From Amaricoccus sp003258405 (lineage in GTDB: Bacteria; Pseudomonadota; Alphaproteobacteria; Rhodobacterales; Rhodobacteraceae), in contig NZ_CP171225.1 in NCBI RefSeq assembly GCF_043226085.1, positions 620,001 to 684,000 of the forward strand: DNA of 64,000 bases, read 5' to 3'. The notes beneath the pieces are model-generated. The model was not told the origin of the DNA, did not search any database, and saw nothing but the letters and a program-made list of their open reading frames with translations. The position numbers were made by a program, and so were the translations under genes. Numbering within the stretch: the first letter of the stretch is position 1; each line of letters opens with the position of its first letter. Below, piece by piece: positions 8,272-16,541 of this stretch.

Positions 8272-9366
8272 TCATCCCCGCGAGATGCGTCCGCCACAAA
8301 CCGGCAAGCGCGCGCCGGTCGTCGATGGCCCAGAGGTCGGCAACCCCTTCAGGACGCGGACAGCCAGAAAGGCGAAGGCCTGCGCCTCCAGCATGTCGCC
8401 GTCGAGACCGACCGCCTCGACGGCATCGACGGGGGCATTTGTCGACTGACCGAGACGGGCCATCAATGAGCGGTTGAGCCGTCCGCCTCCGCAAACCAAC
8501 CAACGATCAACTGGTCGCGGAAAGTGGCGCGCCGCCTCTGCCACACAGGCTGCCGTGAGCGCGGTCAGCGTGGCCGTGCCGTCTTCTGTCGAGAGATGCG
8601 CAACTCGCTCCAGGAAGCCATGAAAATCCTGCCGGTCGAGCGACTTCGGTGGCGACCGCATCAGAAACGGGTGCGTTGCCAGGTCGGACAGAACCGCTGC
8701 GTCGACCCGTCCTGTCGCCGCGATCTGGCCCTCCGCATCGTAGGCAAGCCCGAGCCGAAGCTTCAGGAAATCGTCGATGAGCGCATTACCGGGCCCAGTA
8801 TCAAACGCGAGTAAAGCGCTCTGTGCCTCTGGCGCCGCAGCCGCCGGATCGACCCAGGTCACATTACCCACCCCGCCGAGATTGAGGAAGGCGATCGGAC
8901 CGGCCGCCCCGATCCGGCGAGCGCAGGCAAAATGAAAGTAAGGGACGAGCGGGGCTCCCTCACCGCCACTTGCCACATCCGCACTGCGAAAATCCCAGAC
9001 CACCCTCAGCCCGGCCTCGCGCGCCAGCAGGTCGCCACGCCCAATCTGATGCGTCCCGCGCACAGCCGGGTCATGCGCGAGTGTCTGGCCGTGAAATCCG
9101 GCCACATCGAGCCCGTCAAAGCGCCGGATCGCGGCAGCGTGACGCGCGCGCACAAGGGCCTCGATACCATCAAGACCTCCATCACCGGGCCAGAGCCCAA
9201 GCCCGGCGCGCAATATGGCACGTTCATCCGCTTCATAGGGAATGAAGGACGACGGTCCAAAGTCGAGAATATCCACGCCATCGGTTTCGATCACCGCGGC
9301 ATCGACTCCATCCATGGACGTTCCCGACATGAGCCCCAAGGCTCGCAGCGGGCGCTCAACCGGCAT
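8272..9366 (-). CDS. anmK: Anhydro-N-acetylmuramic acid kinase
   Basis: AnmK phosphorylates and opens 1,6-anhydro-MurNAc from recycled cell-wall fragments. Family markers are ALGLMSGTSMDGVDAAV at the N-terminus, VAGFHGQTLAHDP (about 98-110), AFLNLGGVGNVTWV and FDTGPGNALIDDF, plus LVCGGGRLNRSLM near the end. The frame opens at 9390. ATG 9366 gives 364 residues and places the phosphate-binding loop at the usual distance, but the choice of start is uncertain. It is divergent from tyrS, an arrangement also seen in related bacteria. Confidence 0.93.
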   Translation of the reverse strand: MPVERPLRALGLMSGTSMDGVDAAVIETDGVDILDFGPSSFIPYEADERAILRAGLGLWPGDGGLDGIEALVRARHAAAIRRFDGLDVAGFHGQTLAHDPAVRGTHQIGRGDLLAREAGLRVVWDFRSADVASGGEGAPLVPYFHFACARRIGAAGPIAFLNLGGVGNVTWVDPAAAAPEAQSALLAFDTGPGNALIDDFLKLRLGLAYDAEGQIAATGRVDAAVLSDLATHPFLMRSPPKSLDRQDFHGFLERVAHLSTEDGTATLTALTAACVAEAARHFPRPVDRWLVCGGGRLNRSLMARLGQSTNAPVDAVEAVGLDGDMLEAQAFAFLAVRVLKGLPTSGPSTTGARLPVCGGRISRG

Positions 9367-9502
9367 GGCGTCTCGCCCATGCCGCTGCATGCTGTCCGAG
9401 TGAGCTCCGGTCCATCGCCTGCTGCCCCTTTTTCTTTGCCCTGCCCGACGCTATAGAACGGCGCCGCGCCCAGTGAAAGAAGCGGGTGAAAGGACCAGCG
9501 TC

Positions 9503-10759
9503 ATGACATACAAGCCGAAGAGCGACTTCCTGCACGTCCTGCAGGCGCGGGGCTATCTTCAGGATTGCACCGATCTTCAGGGCCTCGACGAGCAGCTGCT
9601 GAAGGGACCGGTTCCCGCCTATATCGGCTATGATGCAACGGCCCAGTCGCTCCATGTCGGGCACCTGCTCAACATCATGCTCCTGCGCTGGTTCCAGAAG
9701 ACCGGGCACCAACCGATCACCCTGATGGGCGGCGGCACGACAAAGGTGGGCGACCCTTCCTTCCGCTCTGACGAACGCCCGCTGCTCAGCCCCGCGCAGA
9801 TCGATGCGAACATCGCCACGATGCAGAGCGTTTTTGCGAAATACCTCGCCTACAGCGATGCGCCAGGCGGGGCCATGATGCGCAACAACGCCGAATGGCT
9901 CGACGAGCTTAACTATCTCGATTTCCTGCGCGACATCGGCCGCCATTTCTCGGTGAACCGAATGCTCTCCTTCGAGAGCGTGAAGTCGCGCCTCGATCGC
10001 GATCAGTCTCTGAGCTTCCTCGAGTTCAATTACATGATCCTACAGGCCTACGACTTTCTGGAGCTCAACCGCCGCTATGGCTGCCTGCTGCAGATGGGCG
10101 GCTCCGACCAGTGGGGCAACATCGTCAACGGTATCGATCTCACCCGCCGCGTCCTTGGGACAGAGATCTACGGCCTCACGACTCCGCTGCTCACAACTTC
10201 GGACGGCCGCAAGATGGGCAAGTCGCAGGGCGGTGCCGTCTGGCTTAATGCCGATCTTCTGACGCCCTATGCGTTCTGGCAGTTCTGGCGCAATACGACC
10301 GACGCGGATGTCGGCCGCTTCCTCAAGCTCTACACCGAGCTCCCGGTCGAGGAATGTGAGCGCATGGGGGCGCTCGGCGGCTCCGAGATCAATGCCGCAA
10401 AGATTACGCTCGCAAATGAGGTCACGACCCTCTGCCATGGCGCGGAAGCAGCAGCGGCCGCCGAGGCAACCGCCCGCGAGGTCTTCGAGCGCGGCGGAAT
10501 GGGGGAAGATCTCCCCACGCTCAGCCTCGGTCAGGGGGATGTGCCAGAAGCAGGCATATCGATCGTGCAGCTCTTGGTGAAATCGGGGCTCGCAGGGTCC
10601 GGCAAGGAAGCCAAGCGCCTGATTGCAGAGGGCGGCGCCCGCCTCGATGATATGCCCGTCTCAGATGCCGGCCTATTCCTTGGCCTGGAGGATCTCACAG
10701 AGCCACGCAAGCTGTCAGCGGGTCGCAAACGGCACGCGCTCGTGCGGCTGGAAGTATAA
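9503..10759 (+). CDS. tyrS: Tyrosyl-tRNA synthetase
   Basis: The 418-residue class I synthetase charges tRNA-Tyr. The HIGH-type motif is HVGH (in SLHVGHLLNIM, about 50-60). The tyrosine/tRNA site segment QMGGSDQWGNI and the KMSKS-type loop KMGKSQGG (about 237-244) follow. The C-terminal region (SGKEAKRLIAEGGARLDD) is the S4-like RNA-binding domain. ATG 9503 has GAAAGGA upstream and begins MTYKPKSDFL; the ATG at 9473 is rejected because it adds ten residues that family members lack. Confidence 0.97.
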   Translation: MTYKPKSDFLHVLQARGYLQDCTDLQGLDEQLLKGPVPAYIGYDATAQSLHVGHLLNIMLLRWFQKTGHQPITLMGGGTTKVGDPSFRSDERPLLSPAQIDANIATMQSVFAKYLAYSDAPGGAMMRNNAEWLDELNYLDFLRDIGRHFSVNRMLSFESVKSRLDRDQSLSFLEFNYMILQAYDFLELNRRYGCLLQMGGSDQWGNIVNGIDLTRRVLGTEIYGLTTPLLTTSDGRKMGKSQGGAVWLNADLLTPYAFWQFWRNTTDADVGRFLKLYTELPVEECERMGALGGSEINAAKITLANEVTTLCHGAEAAAAAEATAREVFERGGMGEDLPTLSLGQGDVPEAGISIVQLLVKSGLAGSGKEAKRLIAEGGARLDDMPVSDAGLFLGLEDLTEPRKLSAGRKRHALVRLEV

Positions 10760-10826
10760 CAATTCCGGCTCGCGCCAGGGACGCGGTCGGCCTCACGCAT
10801 TTTGCACCGATCAGAAAAACGACGCA

Positions 10827-10851
10827 GGCTCAGGCCGATCCGGCCTGAGCC
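10827..10851. terminator. Bidirectional terminator hairpin between tyrS and the coiled-coil gene
   Basis: GGCTCAGGCCG (10827-10837) and CGGCCTGAGCC (10841-10851) form an 11-bp perfect stem with a 3-nt loop in the convergent gap. On the minus strand a TTTTT tract follows about eight bases downstream. Confidence 0.75.
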
Positions 10852-10859
10852 AATGGCAC

Positions 10860-11129
10860 TCAGGTCTTGAGTTTTTCCGCCGACGCGATGCGCGAGCGTG
10901 CCTCGGAAAGGCGGGCTTCTATCTCGTCGAGCCGGGCATGTGTGTCAGGCTCGTCCGGTGCGCCGTCCTCGTGAACGCCGTGCAGATCGTGCGACAGATC
11001 CTCAAGCAGCGCGCCGAGCCCGCCAGTCCAGTCATGCGCCTTGTGGTCCTCCAGACGCCGCCGGGCTTCTCCAATCTCGGCGCCAAGCTTCTCGACACGG
11101 TCGGACGGTTTCTGCCGTTGATCCACCAT
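10860..11129 (-). CDS. Small charged coiled-coil protein, unknown function
   Basis: The 89-residue protein is rich in Glu, Arg, Asp and Ala, with heptad-like stretches at both ends (RVEKLGAEIGEARRRLEDH and ARLDEIEARLSEARSRI). It has no signal peptide or membrane segment and is probably a cytoplasmic helical protein. ATG 11129 is preceded by GGAGGAA, which decides the start over three upstream ATGs in the same frame. It resembles small hypothetical proteins but I cannot assign a family. Confidence 0.65.
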   Translation of the reverse strand: MVDQRQKPSDRVEKLGAEIGEARRRLEDHKAHDWTGGLGALLEDLSHDLHGVHEDGAPDEPDTHARLDEIEARLSEARSRIASAEKLKT

Positions 11130-11540
11130 GGTTTCCTCCATTCCTCTCATGACCATGGCTTCGTCGAGAAACAAAACGATGGTCCGCTGCGCGGAGCAGC
11201 ATCACCAGCCGCCCGACGGCACTGGCCGCTCCGCGCGCCATTCTGACTCTCCGCCAAGCAGAGATGCAACCCGCGATTCGGCCTTCCGGTTCCCGCTGCA
11301 CGCCGTCCTCTGGCGGGGCGCTGACCAGAGCCCGCCCACGGGTTTTCTGCCCTGCTCCAGTCACCAGATGAGATGATCTGCCTTCCAAATAATCATTTCA
11401 ATGAATTTGCCCAAAGAAAGTCACAATCGCGCCATCCGCCCCCTTTTCCCATGTCGCCTGCTGACTTCCGATAGTCCGGAACACTCAGCCGCGCCCGGCA
11501 CATCGGGCGCAAGATCACAACACATGCATGGGACCGGATA
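11130..11540. other. Divergent non-coding interval
   Basis: About 410 bases separate the coiled-coil gene and the NCS1 permease. An AT-richer stretch at about 11380-11420 is the likeliest promoter zone. Near the permease a 7-bp inverted repeat GCGCCCG/CGGGCGC lies at 11491-11510. No convincing gene or known riboswitch was seen. Confidence 0.5.
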
Positions 11541-13004
11541 ATGGACGACGCAATCATCGACCCTTCGAAGACCGCCCCATCCCTCTACAACGAAGACTTG
11601 GCCCCGCTGAACCACAGCGAACGGAAGTGGGGCTGGTTCGAAATATTCAACGTCTGGTCGAACGACATCCAGAGCCTGTTCGGCTACACACTCGCCGCGA
11701 CGCTCTTCATATCCTCCGGCCTTGGGGGATGGTGGGTTTTTGCTGCCATCGTACTCGCGGGCATCGTGGTCATGGCCCTCGTCAACCTGACTGGGCGGCC
11801 TTCCGTGAAATACGGGGTTCCCTATCCAGTCATGGCCCGCGCCGCCATGGGCGTCCGGGGCGCGAATTTCCCTGCCCTCGTGCGCGGTATCGTTGCAATC
11901 TTCTGGTACGGCGTGCAGACCTATTTCGCCTCGACCGCTGTTGCCATGGCGATCTATGCCATCTTCGGCGGCACCGAGAGCGGCACCTTCCTTGGCATGA
12001 CCTTCGTCGACTGGTTTGCCTATACCCTCGTCTGCGGATTTCAGGTCTATCTCTTCATGCGCGGCATCACCTGGATCACCAAGTTCCTCAACTTCGCCGG
12101 TCCGTTCGTCTACGGCGTGATGATCGCGCTCGCCCTCTACATCTGGTTTACCGCCGGAAACGACCTCTTCACGCAACTCGGCGCGATCTTCACGCCGGCC
12201 GATGGGGAGGGTGGCGGCTTCATGGCGTTCATGGGCGTGCTCGGCACAATGATCGCTTACTTCTCCGCAGTCGTCTTGAACTATGGCGATTTCGCGCGCT
12301 TCGTTCGCAGCGACGGGCAGATGCGTTTCGGCAACTTCATGGGCCTGCCGGTCAGCCTTGCGTTCTTCTCGTTTCTGGCAATGTTCACCACAGCGGGAAC
12401 CGTCGCAATCTTTGGTGAGACCCTGACCAATCCCGCCGATATCGTCGCCCGCGTCGACAACGTCTTTCTGACGCTCATCGCCGCGATTACCTTCTTCCTT
12501 GCGACCGTCGGCATCAATCTCGTGGCCAACTTCATTCCGCCCGCCTACGATCTCGCCAATCTGGCTCCCTCGAAAATCTCTGCAAAGACTGGCGGCCTCA
12601 TCACCGCGGGTATCGCTTTCTTCATCGGAGCCTTCTGGGTTGCCTTCATCTCGTCGATCGGGATTGCGGCCTTCGTCGATACACTCGGCGCAGTGCTCGC
12701 GCCGCTCTACGGCATTCTCGTCGCCGACTACTATCTAGTGAAAAAGGGCAAGCTCAGCCTGCCGGACATGTTCACCACGGACCCGGCAGGCGCCTATCAT
12801 TATGATGGCGGCTGGAACAAGCGTGCCCTGAGCGCCTTCGGCATCTCTGCGATCTTCTCGATTGCGACAGTCTGGGTTCCTGCATTCGGCGCGCTCACCG
12901 GCTTCGCCTGGCTCATCGGAGCGATCTTTGGCGGCGCACTCTATATCTTCCTCATGCCGAACACGGCACAGGCCGCGGAAGAGGCAGCCACTCCCGCCGA
13001 ATGA
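11541..13004 (+). CDS. NCS1-family nucleobase/hydantoin:cation symporter
   Basis: The 487-residue membrane protein has about 12 hydrophobic segments. Family hallmarks are the N-terminal NEDLAPLNHSERKWGWFEIF followed by NVWSNDIQS (helix 1 cation/substrate region), GVPYPVMARAAMG (about 93-105), GIVAIFWYGVQTYFAS (helix 3 substrate region) and NYGDFARFVRS. These match Mhp1-like importers of purines, pyrimidines, allantoin or hydantoins. No catabolic gene sits beside it, so the substrate is not resolved. ATG 11541 has GGACCGGATA just upstream, and a small hairpin lies about 30 bases before it. Confidence 0.92.
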   Translation: MDDAIIDPSKTAPSLYNEDLAPLNHSERKWGWFEIFNVWSNDIQSLFGYTLAATLFISSGLGGWWVFAAIVLAGIVVMALVNLTGRPSVKYGVPYPVMARAAMGVRGANFPALVRGIVAIFWYGVQTYFASTAVAMAIYAIFGGTESGTFLGMTFVDWFAYTLVCGFQVYLFMRGITWITKFLNFAGPFVYGVMIALALYIWFTAGNDLFTQLGAIFTPADGEGGGFMAFMGVLGTMIAYFSAVVLNYGDFARFVRSDGQMRFGNFMGLPVSLAFFSFLAMFTTAGTVAIFGETLTNPADIVARVDNVFLTLIAAITFFLATVGINLVANFIPPAYDLANLAPSKISAKTGGLITAGIAFFIGAFWVAFISSIGIAAFVDTLGAVLAPLYGILVADYYLVKKGKLSLPDMFTTDPAGAYHYDGGWNKRALSAFGISAIFSIATVWVPAFGALTGFAWLIGAIFGGALYIFLMPNTAQAAEEAATPAE

Positions 13005-13022
13005 AGAACACTCGAAAAATGC

Positions 13023-13058
13023 AAGAGGCCCGGAAGCCGCCTGGCATCCGGGCCTCTT
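13023..13058. terminator. Bidirectional terminator between the NCS1 permease and cyclophilin genes
   Basis: AAGAGGCCCGG (13023-13033) pairs perfectly with CCGGGCCTCTT (13048-13058) across a 14-nt loop, between convergent stops at 13004 and 13080. The stem ends in AA/TT, giving short T tails. Confidence 0.85.
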
Positions 13059-13079
13059 CGTTGCAATCAAAAGCGCGCC

Positions 13080-13658
13080 CTACTGGCCGCCCTTCATGTA
13101 GACCTTCTTCATGACGTCAGGCTTGTCGGAGACCATGCCGTTCGAGCCGGAGCCGCGCTTGATCTCATCAACAACATCCTGCCCCGAGATCACCTTGCCC
13201 ACGACCGTATACTGGCCGTTGAGAAAGGGGGCCTCGCTGAACATGATGAAAAACTGGCTGTTGGCGCTGTCCGGGTCCTGCGACCGCGCCATGCCCACGA
13301 CGCCCTTCTCATAGGAAATATCCGAGAACTCCGACGGAAGATCCGGATAGGAGGATCCGCCCGTGCCTGCACGACCCTGATTGAAGGCATCGACCGTGCC
13401 ATATTCCACGTCACCGGTCTGGGCCATGAAGCCCTCGATCACCCGGTGGAAAACGACACCGTCATAAGCCCCCTCACGCGCAAGCGTCTCGAGACGCTCG
13501 ACATGAACGGGAGCAACATCCGGAAGAAGCTGGATCTCGATGGTGCCGTTCGCTTCTCCGGCGACCTCGATCACCATCACATCATTCGCATCCTGCGCCG
13601 CAGCCGAAAGACCGAGACCGAGTGCCAGTGCAATGCCGGTGAAGGCGGCGCGGATCAT
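13080..13658 (-). CDS. Exported cyclophilin-type peptidyl-prolyl isomerase
   Basis: The 192-residue protein has a signal peptide (MIRAAFTGIALALGLGLSAAAQ) and then a short cyclophilin domain of the bacterial PpiA/B type. Visible segments are VVFHRVIEGFMAQTGDVEYG (active-site Arg in FHRV), MARSQDPDSANSQFFIMF and FLNGQYTVVGKVISGQDVVD. It should catalyse proline isomerisation in periplasmic protein folding. Its start ATG overlaps the stop of the upstream cyclophilin gene by four bases, so the two are translationally coupled. Confidence 0.93.
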   Translation of the reverse strand: MIRAAFTGIALALGLGLSAAAQDANDVMVIEVAGEANGTIEIQLLPDVAPVHVERLETLAREGAYDGVVFHRVIEGFMAQTGDVEYGTVDAFNQGRAGTGGSSYPDLPSEFSDISYEKGVVGMARSQDPDSANSQFFIMFSEAPFLNGQYTVVGKVISGQDVVDEIKRGSGSNGMVSDKPDVMKKVYMKGGQ

Positions 13659-14173
13659 GCGCTGGCCTCGGCGTCCGCCGCGACACGAACCGAGATCATC
13701 CGGTCGGGGCTGGCTGGCGGCTCGCCGCGGGTGATCGCATCCACGTGCTCCATGCCGGAGATGACCCGGCCCCAGACGGTATATTGCCCGTTCAGGAAAT
13801 GGCCATCCTTGAACATGATGAAGAACTGCGAGTTGCCGCTGTTCGGGTTCTGCGACCGCGCCATGCCGACCATGCCACGATCGAACGGGATCTTGGAGAA
13901 CTCCGCCGGGAGATTCGGCAGTTCAGACCCGCCAGTTCCGGCGCGGCGAAGATTGAAGCCGTCTTCCATGTCTCCATTCGCGACATCGCCGGTCTGGGCC
14001 ATGAAGCCCTCGATCACTCGATGAAACGCGACATTGTCGTACTCTCCGCCGCGCGCGAGCGTCTTGATCTGTTCGACATGCTTCGGCGCCACGTCGGTCA
14101 GCATTTCGATCACGACATCGCCGCCCTTGAGGGTGATGACGAGTGTGTTTTCCGGATCCTTGATCTCGGCCAT
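13655..14173 (-). CDS. Cytoplasmic cyclophilin-type peptidyl-prolyl isomerase
   Basis: The 172-residue protein lacks a signal peptide and starts MAEIKDPENTLVITLKGGD, preceded by GGAGG. The active-site segment VAFHRVIEGFMAQTGDVANG and the MARSQNPNSGNSQFFIMF segment are intact. It is clearly paralogous to the exported copy immediately downstream. The pair therefore supplies one isomerase on each side of the inner membrane from a single transcript. Confidence 0.94.
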   Translation of the reverse strand: MAEIKDPENTLVITLKGGDVVIEMLTDVAPKHVEQIKTLARGGEYDNVAFHRVIEGFMAQTGDVANGDMEDGFNLRRAGTGGSELPNLPAEFSKIPFDRGMVGMARSQNPNSGNSQFFIMFKDGHFLNGQYTVWGRVISGMEHVDAITRGEPPASPDRMISVRVAADAEASA

Positions 14174-14211
14174 GAAGGTCCTCCACAGTTTGTTCGCGGC
14201 GGACCCTAGTC

Positions 14212-14258
14212 CAGGTCGCGGGAAAGTGGAAACCGCTTTTCGCGGCGATCGCGACCTG
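14212..14258. other. Long two-part stem-loop between coaD and the cyclophilin operon
   Basis: Outer arms CAGGTCGCG (14212-14220) and CGCGACCTG (14250-14258) are exact complements. Inside, GAAAGTGG and CCGCTTTTC can extend the stem around AAA with one bulge. It lies after the minus-strand coaD stop (14297) and before the cyclophilin start (14173). It could be a terminator, an attenuator or an RNA-stabilising element; the T-run is internal rather than terminal. Confidence 0.5.
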
Positions 14259-14296
14259 CGGGCGAACCTTCGCGCGGAAAAAGGGGCATTCGCGCT

Positions 14297-14803
14297 TCAG
14301 CGCCGGCGGCTCTTGCCAAACTTGCCCTCGAGCGCGGGCACAACCCGTTCCGGAACGAAGGGCCGGACGTCGCCGCCGAGCCGGGAGATTTCCTTGACCA
14401 GCCGCGACGCGATTGCCTGATGGTTTGCATCCGCCATGAGAAAGACCGTCTCTATATCGTCATTGAGTGCCCGGTTCATCCCAACCATCTGGAACTCGTA
14501 TTCGAAATCGGAAACGGCCCGCAGGCCCCGGATGATAACGCTTGCCTCGACATCCTGCGCACAGTGGATGAGCAGGTTCTCGAAGGGATGCGCGACGATC
14601 TCTGTTCCAGTCTCCGCCGCGACAGGCGCGCACTCACTTTCGACCATTGCCACGCGCTCGTCGAGCGTGAAGAGCGGCCCCTTGTCGCGGTTGATGGCAA
14701 CGCCGATCACCAGCCTGTCTACCATGCGGCAGGCCCGGCGGATTATGTCCAGATGTCCGAGCGTCAAAGGGTCGAACGTGCCCGGATAAAGGCCGACGCG
14801 CAT
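14297..14803 (-). CDS. coaD: Pantetheine-phosphate adenylyltransferase
   Basis: CoaD makes dephospho-CoA from 4'-phosphopantetheine and ATP, the penultimate step of CoA synthesis. The 168 residues start MRVGLYPGTFDPLTLGHLD, which contains the nucleotidyltransferase TxGH-type motif (GTFDPLTLGH). Further markers are IIRGLRAVSDFEYEFQMVGM and a final helix with RLVKEISRLGGDV. ATG 14803 has AGGAGA upstream; the frame extending to 14869 has no family match. The CBS-pair gene lies 84 bases upstream on the same strand. Confidence 0.97.
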   Translation of the reverse strand: MRVGLYPGTFDPLTLGHLDIIRRACRMVDRLVIGVAINRDKGPLFTLDERVAMVESECAPVAAETGTEIVAHPFENLLIHCAQDVEASVIIRGLRAVSDFEYEFQMVGMNRALNDDIETVFLMADANHQAIASRLVKEISRLGGDVRPFVPERVVPALEGKFGKSRRR

Positions 14804-14887
14804 TCCAGCTCTCCTGATCTTGCTGTCTGTTGCCGAAAGACGAGTCGCTCGCGCCGGGCCCCGTCCCACCCCCGCGGGAAGCCTGTT

Positions 14888-15325
14888 CTACCAGCTGTTC
14901 GAGATCATGCCCGTCAGCGCCGAATTCTCCGACTCGATTTCGCTGATGCGCGCCTTGACCACGTCGCCGATGGAAATGAGGGCCACCATCTCCCCCTCTT
15001 CCATGACCGGCATGTGCCGGAAACGTCCCTCGGTCATCCGCTCCATTACGGATTCGGACGTATCGTCCAGCGCGCAATGCATGACCTTCGACGTCATCAG
15101 TGTCGAGACCGCCTGCTGCAGGCAGCCTGCTCCGGCAACGCCGATCGTCTTCACGATGTCACGCTCTGAGAGTATCCCCTCGAGAGTCTTTCCGTCCGAG
15201 CTCACCACAACGGCACCGATCCTGTTCTTCGAGAGGATTTCGGCTGCAACCATTACCGTGTCGCCAGGCTTCACGGTCAGGATCTGCTGGATGTTCTTGG
15301 ACTCCACGATCTTGCGAACAATCAT
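14888..15325 (-). CDS. Tandem CBS-domain protein
   Basis: The 145-residue cytosolic protein consists almost entirely of two CBS motifs (about residues 10-65 and 75-130), with IGAVVVSSDGKTLEGILSERD and RHMPVMEEGEMVALISIGDV as the characteristic strand-turn-strand parts. Stand-alone CBS pairs bind adenosine nucleotides and usually sense energy or redox state; the ligand here is unknown. ATG 15325 has GGGGAAG upstream. It precedes coaD on the same strand and may share its transcript. Confidence 0.92.
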   Translation of the reverse strand: MIVRKIVESKNIQQILTVKPGDTVMVAAEILSKNRIGAVVVSSDGKTLEGILSERDIVKTIGVAGAGCLQQAVSTLMTSKVMHCALDDTSESVMERMTEGRFRHMPVMEEGEMVALISIGDVVKARISEIESENSALTGMISNSW

Positions 15326-15476
15326 GAGTCACTTCCCCTGTCTCTAGCACGATTATTACCGAGTCTTTCAATCCGCATGCTAAGTGTCAAGCAGCCCGAA
15401 CGGAATTTGCCCGGCAAACGTGCAGTTTGCCGTGACCACCCGGGAACAGGAAGCGCGCCGAAAGTGGCGCATCGGA

Positions 15477-16403
15477 TCAAGGCAGTGTCAGATTCACCGG
15501 CGCCTCGACCCGTTCGTGCAGCGCGGCGCGCATCCAGTCCACGATCACTTCCGCCATGCGATTGATCCGCGCGACACGCGCGTCATCCTGGTGCCGGACG
15601 AGGAAGAATGCCCGTGTCAGGTGCACATCCTCAGGGAGAACCACCTGCAGGTCGGGATATTCGCGCGCAACGAAGTCCGGCAGGATGCACACACCTGCGC
15701 CCTTGAGGCACCAGCGCAACTGCACGATGAGACTGTTCGAAGTGAGCGCAGGCTCGGTGTCCTGGCCCAGCAAGGCAAAATAGTCGAGCTCCTTGTCAAA
15801 GATCATGTCCGAGATGTAGCCGATCCCGCGCACCTTGCGCAGATCATCGACCGATCTGATCGAGCCGACTGCCGCCACAAGTTCAGGCCGCGCGTAGAGG
15901 CTCAGCCGATAATCAGAGATCTTGCGCACGGTAAGCCGCCCTGCGGTCGGCGGCGAGACCGTGATCGCCAGATCGGCTTCACGCTTGGAAAGTGAAAACA
16001 TCCGGGGCAAGGCAACGACCTGCACCTGCAACTCCGGATTGTCGCGCGACAGCGCCTCGCAGGCGTCGGTGAGCAGGTAGTTCGATACGCCATCGGGCGC
16101 ACCGATTCGCACTGTCCCCGACAGCTTGTCGGAATGTCCGCCGATATCCTCCGTCACCATGGCCGCAAGCCCCTCCATCGCCTGCGCATGCGGAACCAGC
16201 GCATGCCCCGCCTCAGTCAGCGCATAGCCTTGCGGCGAACGGTCGAAGAGCTTGGCGCCGAGGGCCTGCTCCAGGCTCGTGACCCGCCGACCGACCGTCG
16301 CAGGATCAAGCCCGAGCACCCGGCCTGCATTCATGAGGCGGTTCTGGCGTGCGAGCGCGAGAAACACGCGCAGATCGTCCCATTTCATTCCGCCATTTTG
16401 CAT
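15477..16403 (-). CDS. LysR-family transcriptional regulator, probable regulator of the adjacent valine operon
   Basis: The 308-residue protein has an N-terminal winged helix (MKWDDLRVFLALARQNRLMNAG, LDPATVGRRVTSLEQALGAKLFDR) and a C-terminal LysR substrate-binding domain (from about residue 95: GTVRIGAPDGVSNYLL). ATG 16403 has GGGGAG just upstream; ATG 16388, in the same frame, is the alternative. The frame runs on to 16892 antisense to mmsA, which is an artefact of GC-rich DNA. LysR regulators often control the divergent operon, here mmsA onward, and the 138-base gap contains palindromes that fit. That it controls the mms genes is inference. Confidence 0.92.
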   Translation of the reverse strand: MQNGGMKWDDLRVFLALARQNRLMNAGRVLGLDPATVGRRVTSLEQALGAKLFDRSPQGYALTEAGHALVPHAQAMEGLAAMVTEDIGGHSDKLSGTVRIGAPDGVSNYLLTDACEALSRDNPELQVQVVALPRMFSLSKREADLAITVSPPTAGRLTVRKISDYRLSLYARPELVAAVGSIRSVDDLRKVRGIGYISDMIFDKELDYFALLGQDTEPALTSNSLIVQLRWCLKGAGVCILPDFVAREYPDLQVVLPEDVHLTRAFFLVRHQDDARVARINRMAEVIVDWMRAALHERVEAPVNLTLP

Positions 16404-16432
16404 GGTCTCCCCATAGCACAGGCCTGCTGCCA

Positions 16433-16459
16433 TGCAAATTTGCAAAATGTCTTTGTGCA
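16433..16459. promoter_or_regulatory. Overlapping palindromes in the LysR-mmsA divergent promoter
   Basis: TGCAAATTTGCA (16433-16444) is a perfect 12-bp palindrome. It overlaps an imperfect one, TGCAAAATGTCTTTGTGCA (16441-16459), and the same half-site (TGCAAA) recurs. The location between divergent genes is typical for a LysR-type operator. Confidence 0.6.
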
Positions 16460-16541
16460 TTTTTGGCCTGCAAAGGCGCGGCAGACCCGCTAGCGTGCCC
16501 TCCGAGAACAGACAGGCTGCCAAGAGGCAGGGAGGATTGCC

